DNA of 46,391 nucleotides from Gammaproteobacteria bacterium (GTDB taxonomy: Bacteria; Pseudomonadota; Gammaproteobacteria; Steroidobacterales; UBA11654): positions 1-46,391 of the forward strand of contig PBDY01000007.1 of the NCBI GenBank assembly GCA_002717445.1. The letters run 5' to 3'. The notes under the pieces were generated by a model. It ran no database searches, was not told the DNA's origin, and saw nothing but the letters and a program-made list of their open reading frames with translations. Numbering within the stretch: position 1 is the stretch's first letter; every line of letters begins with the position of its first letter. The translations under genes and the position numbers were made by a program. This document shows, piece after piece, positions 25,273 to 34,059 of the stretch.

Positions 25273-26559
25273 TTAGCGGTCATTGATTGGGACATAGTCC
25301 CTCTTTTTTTCGCCGAGGTAGAGCTGCCTTGGTCGCCCTATTCTATGATTAGGGTTGGACATCATTTCACACCAATGTGTCGCCCATCCGACGGTTCTTG
25401 CGAGAGCAAACATTGCAGTAAACATCTCCTTAGGAAGATCCATTGCCTGGTAGATTAAGCCGGAATAGAAATCCACATTAGGGTAGAGATTTCTCTGCAC
25501 AAAATATTCATCATTTAAAGCGATCTTTTCTAGCTCTAGAGCAAGCTCGAACATTGGGTTGGAGTCATTCCCTGTTGATTCTAAAACCTTATGACACTGA
25601 CCCCTAATAATCGTTGCCCTTGGATCATAGTTTTTATAAACCCTATGCCCAAAACCCATTAGCCTAAATGGATCGTTTTTATCTTTGGCCTTGCCGATGT
25701 ATTGAGGAATGTTTTCTTTTGATCCAATCTCATCGAACATTCTTACTACGGCTTCATTTGCTCCACCATGTGCAGGACCCCAAAGAGCAGCAACGCCCGC
25801 GGCAATGGCCACATATGGATTTGTGCCTGAACTTCCTGTGAGTCTAACCGATGAAGTGCTGCAATTTTGCTCATGGTCCGCATGGAGGATTAATAGAATG
25901 TCCAGCGCCTTTGATAGGATTGGGTTGATTTCATATTCTTCTTGCCATCCAAAGAATAATCTTAAAATATTTTCCGAATATGAAAGCGATTCATCATACT
26001 CAACATTGGCATCTCTTTGGTTATGGTTAAAAACATTTGCAACCAAAATTGGCATCTTGCCAAGGATGTTGAAAAAGAACTCTTTTTGGTGCTCCTTGTC
26101 TCGTATATTTATACCTTCATGATACGATCCAGAAAGTGCGGCAACCGACGTTGTCAGCATTGACATAGGGTGTGCTTCTTTTCCAAAACCAGAAAAAATG
26201 GCGTCCATATTTCCTGGTAATGTCATATTTTGCTTTACCTCAGACCTGAACTCATCAAGAACAACACTGCTTGTTGGTAGCTCACCATTAAAGAGTAAGT
26301 ATGCGATCTCTAAATAGGTGCTATGCTCCGCAAGTTGTTCGATTGGATAGCCCCTGTATTCCAAAATTCCTTTGGCTCCGTCAATATAGGTAATGGTGCT
26401 TTCACAGCTTGCCGTGGTCGAATATGAAGGGTCAAGCGTGAAGCAGCCTGTGTCTTGATATAGGTTTTTTAGATCAATAACATTCGGCCCAACGGTTGCG
26501 TTCCTGATTTCAAGCTCAACACTTTGCGTGTTTTTCTGAAGTGTAACTTTTTCTGCCAT
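25273..26559 (-). CDS. gltA: Citrate synthase (type II)
   Basis: 428 residues, nearly the length of E. coli GltA. The catalytic His264 (GPAHGGANE), His305 (GFGHRVYKNYDPRA) and Asp363 (NVDFYSG) align with the E. coli numbering. LHADHEQNCSTSSVR is intact. It condenses oxaloacetate and acetyl-CoA. Its start is only 21 bases after the rpmE stop, so it may share the rpmE promoter. Confidence 0.97.
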   Translation of the reverse strand: MAEKVTLQKNTQSVELEIRNATVGPNVIDLKNLYQDTGCFTLDPSYSTTASCESTITYIDGAKGILEYRGYPIEQLAEHSTYLEIAYLLFNGELPTSSVVLDEFRSEVKQNMTLPGNMDAIFSGFGKEAHPMSMLTTSVAALSGSYHEGINIRDKEHQKEFFFNILGKMPILVANVFNHNQRDANVEYDESLSYSENILRLFFGWQEEYEINPILSKALDILLILHADHEQNCSTSSVRLTGSSGTNPYVAIAAGVAALWGPAHGGANEAVVRMFDEIGSKENIPQYIGKAKDKNDPFRLMGFGHRVYKNYDPRATIIRGQCHKVLESTGNDSNPMFELALELEKIALNDEYFVQRNLYPNVDFYSGLIYQAMDLPKEMFTAMFALARTVGWATHWCEMMSNPNHRIGRPRQLYLGEKKRDYVPINDR

Positions 26560-26580
26560 AATCTATAAAGGTTGGAATAA

Positions 26581-26787
26581 TTATTGCTTGATCCCAAACC
26601 TCTTTCTGAATTTATCAACACGGCCAGCAGTATCAACAATCTTTTGTTGGCCAGTATAAAATGGATGGCATGCAGAACACACCTCTATAGACAAATCTTC
26701 GCCAAGTGTTGATTTTGTAGCAAAGGACTTGCCGCATGAGCAAGTAACTTTGATTTCAGAATATTCTGGATGTATATTTTTTTTCAT
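26581..26787 (-). CDS. rpmE: Ribosomal protein L31 (zinc-binding form)
   Basis: 68 residues. It begins MKKNIHPEY and has the zinc-binding cysteines Cys16, Cys18, Cys37 and Cys40 (CSCG and CSAC), so it is the C+ form rather than a zinc-independent paralogue. It sits on the 50S subunit at the bridge to 30S. It is followed closely by gltA and borders the candidate origin region on its 5' side. Confidence 0.96.
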   Translation of the reverse strand: MKKNIHPEYSEIKVTCSCGKSFATKSTLGEDLSIEVCSACHPFYTGQQKIVDTAGRVDKFRKRFGIKQ

Positions 26788-27192
26788 GTCGTTTCATTAA
26801 CTATGTAAATTTTTTTAGAAAACTTAATTGCCCATAAATTAAATTTGGGATCGCAAGCATACCCATAGGATGCGTATTTTTCAAGCACATTTGAAATGCT
26901 TAAATTGAGAAATTCACTCATTATTTATCCACAAAATCTGTGGATAAGTTTGTGGATAAATAATCAAAATTAAACAGATCGCCATTGGTGCCTGGCTAAA
27001 GAATAATTGTGTATTTTTTATACAATTAACTTATTTCATATATATATCATATATTTACAAAGATGTATTCGTGTAATGTTTTTGAAATAAACTGTAATTC
27101 AAAGCATTTAAAAAATGAAGTGTTGCCCTGTGAATAATTTAGACTGATCCTAAATTTATTTTTGTTGCAATAAGTGCTTAATCTTCAAGCAT
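26788..27192. other. 405-base gene-free region with DnaA boxes
   Basis: This is the only gene-free stretch above 300 bases. Its left end must hold the rpmE promoter and leader (reading left), though I could not pick out confident -35/-10 boxes. The middle holds the DnaA-box cluster and an A+T-rich block. The right end lies just beyond the rdgB stop. No credible coding frame or RNA gene is seen in it. Confidence 0.8.
26921..27137. other. Candidate replication origin (oriC): DnaA-box cluster plus A+T-rich element
   Basis: Three perfect copies of the DnaA box TTATCCACA occur within 35 bases: 26925-26933 (plus), 26939-26947 (minus) and 26951-26959 (minus). The outer two form a perfect 15-bp inverted repeat (26921-26935 and 26949-26963). 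A fourth site, 27129-27137 (minus, TTATTCACA), fits the looser TTWTNCACA consensus. Next to the cluster, 27001-27060 has only 8 G/C of 60 bases and includes TATATATCATATATTTA, as expected of a DNA unwinding element. Gene orientation diverges here: the genes to the left up to tesA are on minus, and everything after rdgB is on plus. dnaA, dnaN, gidA and rpmH are not adjacent, so this could instead be a DnaA-titrating or regulatory site. Confidence 0.6.
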
Positions 27193-27798
27193 TTATTTCA
27201 TGATCTGCGTATTTTTTGTCAAATAATTACAAAACTTCTTCATTGCTTTTGCTCTGTGGCTGTGTATATTTTTGTCTCGTTGAGAAAGCTCTGCTGCTGT
27301 ACAGCCAAGTTCATCGATATAAAAGATTGGATCATACCCAAATCCATGACTGCCCTTTTGATCAAATGTGACTCGCCCTTCCCAAGTACCATGAAAGATT
27401 TTAGGGTCATTAATAGATGGGTCAACAAGTGCAATGACTGAATGAAACCTTGCTGCAATTCTCTGGCCTCTATATTTTTCTAATTCCTTAATGAGTTTTT
27501 TGTTGTTCTCATCATCTGTTGAATGTATACCAGCATATCTTGCTGAATAGACTCCGGGCTCACCTCCAAGCAAATCTACTTCTAGACCCGAATCATCTCC
27601 CAGTGTCAGTAAATCAGTTTTTTGAGCGACTTCATAAGCTTTGATCAGCGCATTTTCCTCAAATGATTTACCCGTCTCTGGCACAGAAGGCAGAGAGAAT
27701 AATGCTTGCGTCATTACTTCATAACGATCTCCAATAAGGGCTTTGATCTCTGAAGCTTTGTGGTTGTTCATTGTGGCAATGACAATCTTTCTTTTCAT
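27193..27798 (-). CDS. rdgB: XTP/dITP pyrophosphatase (RdgB/HAM1)
   Basis: 201 residues from the ATG at 27798. A GTG 12 bases upstream (27810) is also in frame, but the sequence AGGTG sits at a suitable distance for the ATG. Family motifs: the N-terminal ATMNNHKASEIKAL substrate loop, DDSGLEVDLLGGEPGVYSARYAG with the catalytic aspartate, FGYDPIF, and SHRAKAMKKF. It removes non-canonical purine triphosphates. It is divergent from gmk. Confidence 0.94.
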   Translation of the reverse strand: MKRKIVIATMNNHKASEIKALIGDRYEVMTQALFSLPSVPETGKSFEENALIKAYEVAQKTDLLTLGDDSGLEVDLLGGEPGVYSARYAGIHSTDDENNKKLIKELEKYRGQRIAARFHSVIALVDPSINDPKIFHGTWEGRVTFDQKGSHGFGYDPIFYIDELGCTAAELSQRDKNIHSHRAKAMKKFCNYLTKNTQIMK

Positions 27799-27861
27799 GA
27801 TTTTTTGCACCTAGTAGAATGGTCCTTTGTTATTTAAAATATTTTACATGCTTATCTGCTC

Positions 27862-28485
27862 GTGAACGACAAAACCGGAAAATTAATTGTTATATCCGCT
27901 CCATCAGGTACCGGTAAAACAACAGTGGTCAAAAGGTTACTAGAGAAGGAGCCTAATATGGTTGCCTCGGTCTCATTTACGACGCGCCCCATGCGTGAAA
28001 ATGAAATAGATGGTGTTGATTATTTTTTTGTTGATAAAGGCAGTTTCAAACACATGATTAATGAGGGCGAATTTCTTGAGCATGCGACTGTCTTCGATAA
28101 CTACTATGGAACACAAAAGAAAATCGTTTCAAACAACCTTCAGAGAGGCCTAAATGTTATTCTTGAAATCGACTGGCAAGGCGCGCAACAAATTAGGGGG
28201 GAAATATCAGATTGTGTGATGATATTCTTAATTCCGCCATCTAAAAAAGTGCTCCTATCCAGGCTGAAAAACAGAGGGACTGATTCTGAGGAAGAAATTG
28301 AAAATCGCTTTAACCAAGCTGTCTTAGATCTCAGTGAGTCTAGTAAATTTGATCATGTACTCGTCAACGATCAACTTGATGCTGCTGTTGAAAATATTGT
28401 TCTGTGCATAAAAGGAAACGCAAGTAAAGCAACTCAACCAATTAAGGTTGATCAAGCGCTTAAAAGTTTCTCTGAAACAAATTGA
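27862..28485 (+). CDS. gmk: Guanylate kinase
   Basis: 207 residues from a GTG start. No in-frame ATG or other start precedes the P-loop. Walker A is APSGTGKTT (about 13-21). The GMP-binding FTTRPMRENEIDGVDYFFV and LEIDWQGAQQI motifs are intact. It phosphorylates GMP to GDP, also supplying precursors for (p)ppGpp. It opens the conserved gmk-rpoZ-spoT order. Confidence 0.96.
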   Translation: MNDKTGKLIVISAPSGTGKTTVVKRLLEKEPNMVASVSFTTRPMRENEIDGVDYFFVDKGSFKHMINEGEFLEHATVFDNYYGTQKKIVSNNLQRGLNVILEIDWQGAQQIRGEISDCVMIFLIPPSKKVLLSRLKNRGTDSEEEIENRFNQAVLDLSESSKFDHVLVNDQLDAAVENIVLCIKGNASKATQPIKVDQALKSFSETN

Positions 28486-28536
28486 CTTATCTATTGGTTT
28501 CAGTAATCTATCGCACTCATCTAAATAGAGGTTTAT

Positions 28537-28809
28537 ATGGCTAGAGTAACTGTAGAAGACTGTATAGAGAAAACAGAAGGCGTTTTCAGCCTTATAAAAC
28601 TGGCTTCACAAAGAGCCAGACGAATTGCTAATGGAGCCGAAACCCTTCTCGAAGATGAAGAGAATGATAAGCCAACAGTGCTCGCACTTCGCGAGATCGC
28701 CGAAGGCCATCTTGACAATCCTGAGTTTCACAAAACCGAGAGCGACATCGAGAAAGAACTGGCAGAAGAATTGGCTAAATCAGAAGCCGAAGAATTAGCG
28801 CGCCTCTAA
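28537..28809 (+). CDS. rpoZ: RNA polymerase omega subunit
   Basis: 90 residues beginning MARVTVEDCIEK, with the conserved RARRIANGAETLL-like core and DKPTVLALREIAEG. The acidic C-terminal tail is typical of gammaproteobacteria. AGAGG lies before the ATG. Omega helps assemble beta' and is part of a ppGpp-binding site, in keeping with its place between gmk and spoT. Confidence 0.96.
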   Translation: MARVTVEDCIEKTEGVFSLIKLASQRARRIANGAETLLEDEENDKPTVLALREIAEGHLDNPEFHKTESDIEKELAEELAKSEAEELARL

Positions 28810-28904
28810 AAGCTGTCTCAAACATCACTGAGAACCAATTAAGAATGGGTTATTGACCCAAATACTTCTAATGATTTTCTTTCTTCTTGGTTTATATTAT
28901 TGGT

Positions 28905-31058
28905 ATGGAAGAACTGAAAAAATCTGCTGATGAGATGTTGCAAAAAAAGCCTCCGAAGCTTTTGAAGCAGCTTATTTCTGAGCTTGATTATCTCGATGAA
29001 TCCGACTTTGAGACGATCAGCAAAGCATATGCCTACTCAAGCATTGCTCATGAGCATCAATCAAGGAAAACTGGGGAGCCCTACATTATTCATCCGGTTG
29101 CTGTAGCAAGCATACTCGGAGAGCTCCATCTCGATGCCGCAGCTATTTCAGCGGGCTTATTGCATGATGTTCTAGAGGATACGAAAATTGATGAGCGTTT
29201 ATTGCGCGAAGAATTTGGTGAAGAAATCTTTATCCTCGTTGATGGTGTGAGTAAGCTCGACAAACTTGAGGATGAAGGCATCAAAGAAAACCAAGCTGAA
29301 AGCTTCAGAAAAATGATGCTAGCAATGGTTCAAGACATCCGGGTCATTATCATAAAACTCTCCGATAGGCTTCATAACATGAGGACGATTTACGCGCTAG
29401 ATCCTCATAAACAAATGAAAAAATCAAAAGAAACCCTTGAAATATTTGCGCCTATTGCAAATCGACTTGGAATTTATAACATCAGAAGAGAGTTGGAGAA
29501 AGAGGGCTTTAAATATGGTTATCCCTATAGGCATAAAATAATCTCCTATTATCTAAAGAAGAGGCTTGGTAATCAGAAAAAAATTCTCAAACAAATCAGC
29601 AAAAGAATATCTAAACGGCTTGAGGGGGAGAACATCCGTTTCAAAATAGTTGCCCGAGAAAAAGAACTATTTAGTGTCTATGAAAAAATGAAAAGAAGGC
29701 ACTTGCCGCTGGAGCAAATTATTGACGTTTATGGTCTTCGGATTATAGTTGATGAGCCAAAGGAGTGCTATCAGGCCTTGGGCTTGGTCCATGAGCTCTA
29801 TAAGCCCATCATGGGTAAGTTTAAGGATTACATTGCCATTCCTAGAGTGAATGGCTATCAATCAATTCATACCAGTCTGCTGGGGCCAAATGGCACGCCT
29901 ATTGAAATCCAGATCAGAACATTGGAAATGGATAGGGTTGCGGAAAATGGAATTGCAGCTCACTGGAAGTATAAAGCCACAAACCCAGCGGATAACAAGG
30001 CGCAGAGCAAAGCCAGGGAATGGCTTGCAACCATTCAAGAAATCCAGGGCTCCAGCCATCCTGAAGAATTTTTAGAGAGCGTAAAAGTTGACCTTTATCC
30101 TGACAAGGTTTACGTCTTTAGTCCCTCAGGAGATATCTTTAGGCTTCCATCAAAATCAACCTGCGTGGATTTTGCATATGCGGTTCATACTGATGTTGGT
30201 AACAGTTGCATAGGTGCGAAAATTAATCGGGTTCAGGTCCCTCTCAGATCGGTTGTTGAGAGCGGCCAAACTGTTGAAATCATAACCTCACGGTATGCCA
30301 ATCCAGATCCGAGTTGGCTTTCGTTTGTTACCACCGCCAAAGCAAGACATAATCTCAGATCATATCTCAGAGATTTAAATGTGGAACAAACCATGGTGCT
30401 TGGCAAAAGACTGTTCGGCAATGCTTTGGATACGCTTGGAAAAAAGCAGAGAACTATTAAAAGTAAACAAATCAAAAGGTTGCTGGAGCTCCTGAACTAT
30501 AAGGACATGAATGAATTATACCAAGGGATTGGTGCTGGAGACAGAAACCCCTTATTAATGGCACAGATGATGTTGGGCGAAGATGAAATAATCACACAAA
30601 CAAAGTCGCGTGCCCCTATTCTTATCAAGGGCACAGAAGGCGTTTCTATAGAATTTGCAAAATGCTGCATGCCTATTCCAGGCGATACAATTATTGGTCA
30701 TTTAAGCAAAGTCAGGGGCTTTGTAATACATAGAAGAAAATGTCGCCACACTAACTCTTTCCAAAAAGACAGGAGTCGATGGATAGGTGCCGAATGGAGC
30801 AAATCAATAACACAAACATTGCCTTCTGAGTTATTAGTGAATGCCAAACACAAGCCTGGAGCCCTTGCTGCAATCGCCGCAAAACTCGCAGAGAGAGGCT
30901 GCAATATAGAACAGGTAACCGTGATAAAAGAACATGAAGATGATACGACCGACTTTTCTTTTCAGTTTCAGGTTGCAGATAGAATTGAGCTTGCGGATGT
31001 AATAAGAGACGTCCGTTCCATTGGAATTGTAGAGAGTGTGTCTAGAGGCCTACACTAA
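28905..31058 (+). CDS. spoT: Bifunctional (p)ppGpp synthetase/hydrolase
   Basis: 717 residues from the ATG at 28905. An upstream in-frame TTG (28887) is less likely. Domains in order: an HD hydrolase with His63, His87-Asp88 and Glu91-Asp92 (LLHDVLEDT) all present, so hydrolysis should be active; a RelA/SpoT synthetase region (YGLRIIV, FKDYIAIPRVNGYQSIHT, EIQIRT); a TGS domain (VYVFSPSGDIFRLP); a conserved-cysteine region (AKCCMPIPGD); and a C-terminal ACT domain (KPGALAAIAAKLAERGCNIEQV). It sets the alarmone level in the stringent response. Confidence 0.95.
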   Translation: MEELKKSADEMLQKKPPKLLKQLISELDYLDESDFETISKAYAYSSIAHEHQSRKTGEPYIIHPVAVASILGELHLDAAAISAGLLHDVLEDTKIDERLLREEFGEEIFILVDGVSKLDKLEDEGIKENQAESFRKMMLAMVQDIRVIIIKLSDRLHNMRTIYALDPHKQMKKSKETLEIFAPIANRLGIYNIRRELEKEGFKYGYPYRHKIISYYLKKRLGNQKKILKQISKRISKRLEGENIRFKIVAREKELFSVYEKMKRRHLPLEQIIDVYGLRIIVDEPKECYQALGLVHELYKPIMGKFKDYIAIPRVNGYQSIHTSLLGPNGTPIEIQIRTLEMDRVAENGIAAHWKYKATNPADNKAQSKAREWLATIQEIQGSSHPEEFLESVKVDLYPDKVYVFSPSGDIFRLPSKSTCVDFAYAVHTDVGNSCIGAKINRVQVPLRSVVESGQTVEIITSRYANPDPSWLSFVTTAKARHNLRSYLRDLNVEQTMVLGKRLFGNALDTLGKKQRTIKSKQIKRLLELLNYKDMNELYQGIGAGDRNPLLMAQMMLGEDEIITQTKSRAPILIKGTEGVSIEFAKCCMPIPGDTIIGHLSKVRGFVIHRRKCRHTNSFQKDRSRWIGAEWSKSITQTLPSELLVNAKHKPGALAAIAAKLAERGCNIEQVTVIKEHEDDTTDFSFQFQVADRIELADVIRDVRSIGIVESVSRGLH

Positions 31059-31456
31059 TGCATAAGAAAAAAATAATCCTCTCAGATATGGCCCCAAAGG
31101 CAATCGGTCCATATTCACAAGGAGTTGTTTCAAACGGTCACATATTCCTATCTGGGCAAATTCCACTCGATAAAAATGGGGAACTGCTCGATGGAGCCAT
31201 TGAGAAACAAGTAGAGTTGATTTTTGACAACATTAGAGCTCTTCTTGAAACTCAAAATTGCAACCTTCAAAATATAGTAAAGTTGACAGTCTTTTTAAAG
31301 GACATCCAAGATTTTGATGCTGTAAACACTAAAATGGTCGAGCTACTAGATGAGCCATACCCAGCCAGATCACTTGTGCAAGCAGCAGCACTTCCAAAAA
31401 ATGTCGATGTTGAGATTGAGGTCATAGCGGGTCTTAATGAAAATGGAGACAGATGA
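31058..31456 (+). CDS. ridA: RidA family reactive intermediate deaminase
   Basis: 132 residues. The RidA signature is visible: GPYSQGVVSNGHIFLSGQIPLD near the N-terminus and YPARSLVQAAALPKNVDVEIEVIA at the end, with the active-site Arg104. RidA hydrolyses reactive enamine/imine products of PLP enzymes. The start overlaps the spoT stop (TAATG), the standard spoT-ridA order. Confidence 0.95.
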   Translation: MHKKKIILSDMAPKAIGPYSQGVVSNGHIFLSGQIPLDKNGELLDGAIEKQVELIFDNIRALLETQNCNLQNIVKLTVFLKDIQDFDAVNTKMVELLDEPYPARSLVQAAALPKNVDVEIEVIAGLNENGDR

Positions 31457-33497
31457 TTTAAGGCTGCTTAAGGGCGTTGGCCCTTCTGTGGAAACCAAAC
31501 TAAACAATCTAGACATCTATAAGCAAACCGATCTTTTATTTCACCTTCCCTCTCGTTATGAAGACAGAACCGTAATAAACAGAATTGGCGCTCTGGAATC
31601 AGATAAAGAAGCACAAGTTGAGGGGGAAATACTTCTATCCAGTATGGTTTTTAGAGGAAGGAGAATGCTTATGGTTCAGATTTCTGATGGTACGGGCATC
31701 ATGACTCTTCGTTTTTTTACATTCAATAAATATCAAAAAGATGCTCTAAAAAAGGGCCTAACAATACGGTGCTTTGGCAAAACAAGAAAGGCCTCAGCGG
31801 GAATTGAAATGATTCATCCCAGCTATGAAATTCTAGACTCTAACAAAGAAAACAATTTGCCAAAAACGCTGACGCCCGTTTATCCAACGACGCAAGGGCT
31901 CTCTCAAGGAAAATTTAGATTGCTTATATCTCAGGCTCTGGAGAATAAACTTGAGAGCCTTGAAGACCTTCTGCCATCTAAAATTGCATCAGAGCTAGGG
32001 CTCGGTTCACTAAAAGATGCCATCAAAAATACTCATGGGCCCAAAAAAGATGAACTTGACATTAATAAGCTTTCTCCAGCGAAAAAAAGGCTGGTTACCG
32101 AAGAGCTGATTGCAAACCAAATTGGTATGAGGCAGATAAAACGGGCATCAAAAAAACAATCTTCAGTGCCGCTCAGACAAACCAACCTTAAAGATCGGCT
32201 GATCTCTGGGCTTCCGTTTGAGCTGACTGGAAGCCAGAAAAAAGTAGAGGAACAAATCAGTGCTGATTTGGCTCTAGACCAACCCATGATGAGACTCCTT
32301 CAAGGGGATGTGGGGTCAGGCAAGACTGTGGTTGCGGGCATGGCTATGTCCATTGCAATTGACAGCGGTTTTCAGTCCGCTCTAATGGCGCCAACGGAGC
32401 TTTTGGCAGAACAGCATAAGCAAAGCCTGGATCAATGGTTTAAGCCGCTCGGAATTAAAACGGCTTTGCTGAAAAGCAAAATAAAGGCGTCGAAAAAAAG
32501 ATTGTTAAAAGAGGGCATTGCAAACGGTGATTGTCAAATAATCATTGGGACACATGCTCTTTTTCAAGAATCCATTGAATATAACAATCTTGCGCTTGTG
32601 GTCGTTGATGAACAGCACCGATTTGGAGTCGAACAAAGGTTCAGTTTGATCAAAAAAGCAAAGCGTGATGGAATCGTGCCTCATCAACTCATCATGACTG
32701 CAACTCCGATTCCAAGAACGCTCGCAATGACCGCCTATGGTGATCTCGATAATTCAATAATTGCAGAACTTCCAAGCGGAAGAGGCGAAATAACGACCTT
32801 ATGTTTGTCAGAAGATAAAAGGTCCGAAGTCATTAAAAAAGCACTTCGTGAAATAAAAAAAGGCAGGCAAGTCTATTGGGTTTGCCCCCTAATTGAAGAA
32901 TCAGAAGAACAGAATCGTGAATCAGCAGAGGCCACCTTTAAAAAGCTCTCAAAAGACCTTTCAAGTCATCGCGTCGGTTTGGTGCATGGAAAATTATCCG
33001 TTGATAAAAAAAATAAGGCCATGAGTGACTTTAAAAAAAATAAACTGGACCTTTTGGTCGCGACGACTGTCATTGAAGTTGGTGTTGATGTTCCAAATGC
33101 TTCTATGATGGTGATTGAAAATACAGAGAGGCTCGGGCTCTCTCAGCTTCATCAATTAAGAGGGAGGATTGGCAGAGGTGAACACGAGAGCTTCTGTTTA
33201 ATGCTTTACAAGAATCCATTGGGTGAGACGGCAAAACAACGCCTAGAGGTCATCCGATCTTCCAGAGACGGTTTTTATATATCAGAAAAAGATCTTGAGC
33301 TCCGAGGGCCTGGGGAAATTTTAGGCGTTCGACAAAAGGGGGTTGTCGGCCTGAAAATTGCAGACATTTCAAGAGACGCTTACCTCATTCCAAAGATCAA
33401 TAAAGTCTGCGATCAATTTGAAAATGACTTTCCAAGGGAATCAGAAAAGCTGGTTAGGCGATGGATAGGAAAACAGATCAACTATCGTAATGTTTAG
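31437..33497 (+). CDS. recG: ATP-dependent DNA helicase RecG
   Basis: 686 residues. The N-terminal wedge/OB domain (LLKGVGPSVETKLNNL to about 150) precedes the motor: Walker A GDVGSGKTVVAG, the DExH-type box VVDEQHRFG, motif III MTATPIPRTLAMT, motif VI LHQLRGRIGRGEHESFC and the C-terminal TRG region. It reverses stalled forks and processes branched DNA. It overlaps the end of ridA by 20 bases. A start at Met3 (31443) is also possible. Confidence 0.96.
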   Translation: MKMETDDLRLLKGVGPSVETKLNNLDIYKQTDLLFHLPSRYEDRTVINRIGALESDKEAQVEGEILLSSMVFRGRRMLMVQISDGTGIMTLRFFTFNKYQKDALKKGLTIRCFGKTRKASAGIEMIHPSYEILDSNKENNLPKTLTPVYPTTQGLSQGKFRLLISQALENKLESLEDLLPSKIASELGLGSLKDAIKNTHGPKKDELDINKLSPAKKRLVTEELIANQIGMRQIKRASKKQSSVPLRQTNLKDRLISGLPFELTGSQKKVEEQISADLALDQPMMRLLQGDVGSGKTVVAGMAMSIAIDSGFQSALMAPTELLAEQHKQSLDQWFKPLGIKTALLKSKIKASKKRLLKEGIANGDCQIIIGTHALFQESIEYNNLALVVVDEQHRFGVEQRFSLIKKAKRDGIVPHQLIMTATPIPRTLAMTAYGDLDNSIIAELPSGRGEITTLCLSEDKRSEVIKKALREIKKGRQVYWVCPLIEESEEQNRESAEATFKKLSKDLSSHRVGLVHGKLSVDKKNKAMSDFKKNKLDLLVATTVIEVGVDVPNASMMVIENTERLGLSQLHQLRGRIGRGEHESFCLMLYKNPLGETAKQRLEVIRSSRDGFYISEKDLELRGPGEILGVRQKGVVGLKIADISRDAYLIPKINKVCDQFENDFPRESEKLVRRWIGKQINYRNV

Positions 33498-33537
33498 TGG
33501 GGAACTTTTGGTTTCATTTTGATAAAGTTCACACACG

Positions 33538-34053
33538 ATGAAATCGTTTAGCGACATAGAGGCAGCTTCGAATAACCTTAAGTGGTTTGAAAATATTAAG
33601 GATGCTGCAAACCCAGAAGACCCAATCTGTCAGAACTGGTTGTCTCATTCTGGCTGGATGACTGATAAACTTCGCAAAGATTTTCCTGAACACATTCTCA
33701 GGGTAACGAGTGAGTCGATGGGTGAAGCGCCTTTAATGTTAAGAGACTTAAAAATCAATGCCTCAGGCTTAACTCGTGAAATTGAAATATCGGTTTTGAA
33801 TGATGTATCAATATTCGCTCAAACCTTTGCTTCCAACTCAACGCTTGAAAAAAATCCCTGGATAAAAGAGCTTGGCAATAGTCCTTTGGGCGGAAAGCTT
33901 TCATTAATCGAGGGCATTAAAAGAACCGGCCTCTCATTTGCAAGCGTTGAGGTTGGTGAAGACAACATTCTATGCAGAAGATCTGCTTTTGAGATAAATT
34001 CGGACTTCATTCATCTCATTGAAGCATTCCCTTCAAATCTCAATGAGCTTTAG
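33538..34053 (+). CDS. ubiC: Chorismate--pyruvate lyase
   Basis: 171 residues. Although divergent, it follows the UbiC pattern: WLSHSGWMTDKL near residue 33, the central REIEISVLNDVSIFAQTF (the Arg binds product in the family), then LGNSPLGGKL and a late Arg. It makes 4-hydroxybenzoate, the first committed ubiquinone step. ubiA follows 6 bases later, the classic ubiCA pair. Confidence 0.85.
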   Translation: MKSFSDIEAASNNLKWFENIKDAANPEDPICQNWLSHSGWMTDKLRKDFPEHILRVTSESMGEAPLMLRDLKINASGLTREIEISVLNDVSIFAQTFASNSTLEKNPWIKELGNSPLGGKLSLIEGIKRTGLSFASVEVGEDNILCRRSAFEINSDFIHLIEAFPSNLNEL

Positions 34054-34059
34054 CAAACA

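Noticed and set aside
26788-26880. Possible L31 leader RNA upstream of rpmE
   Set aside because: Ribosomal L31 leaders exist in gammaproteobacteria, but I could find only weak A/T-rich pairings here and cannot match a known consensus without a covariance search.
28846-28860. Hairpin TGGGT-TATTG-ACCCA between rpoZ and spoT
   Set aside because: Only five base pairs and no U-tract. Too weak to call a terminator or regulator.
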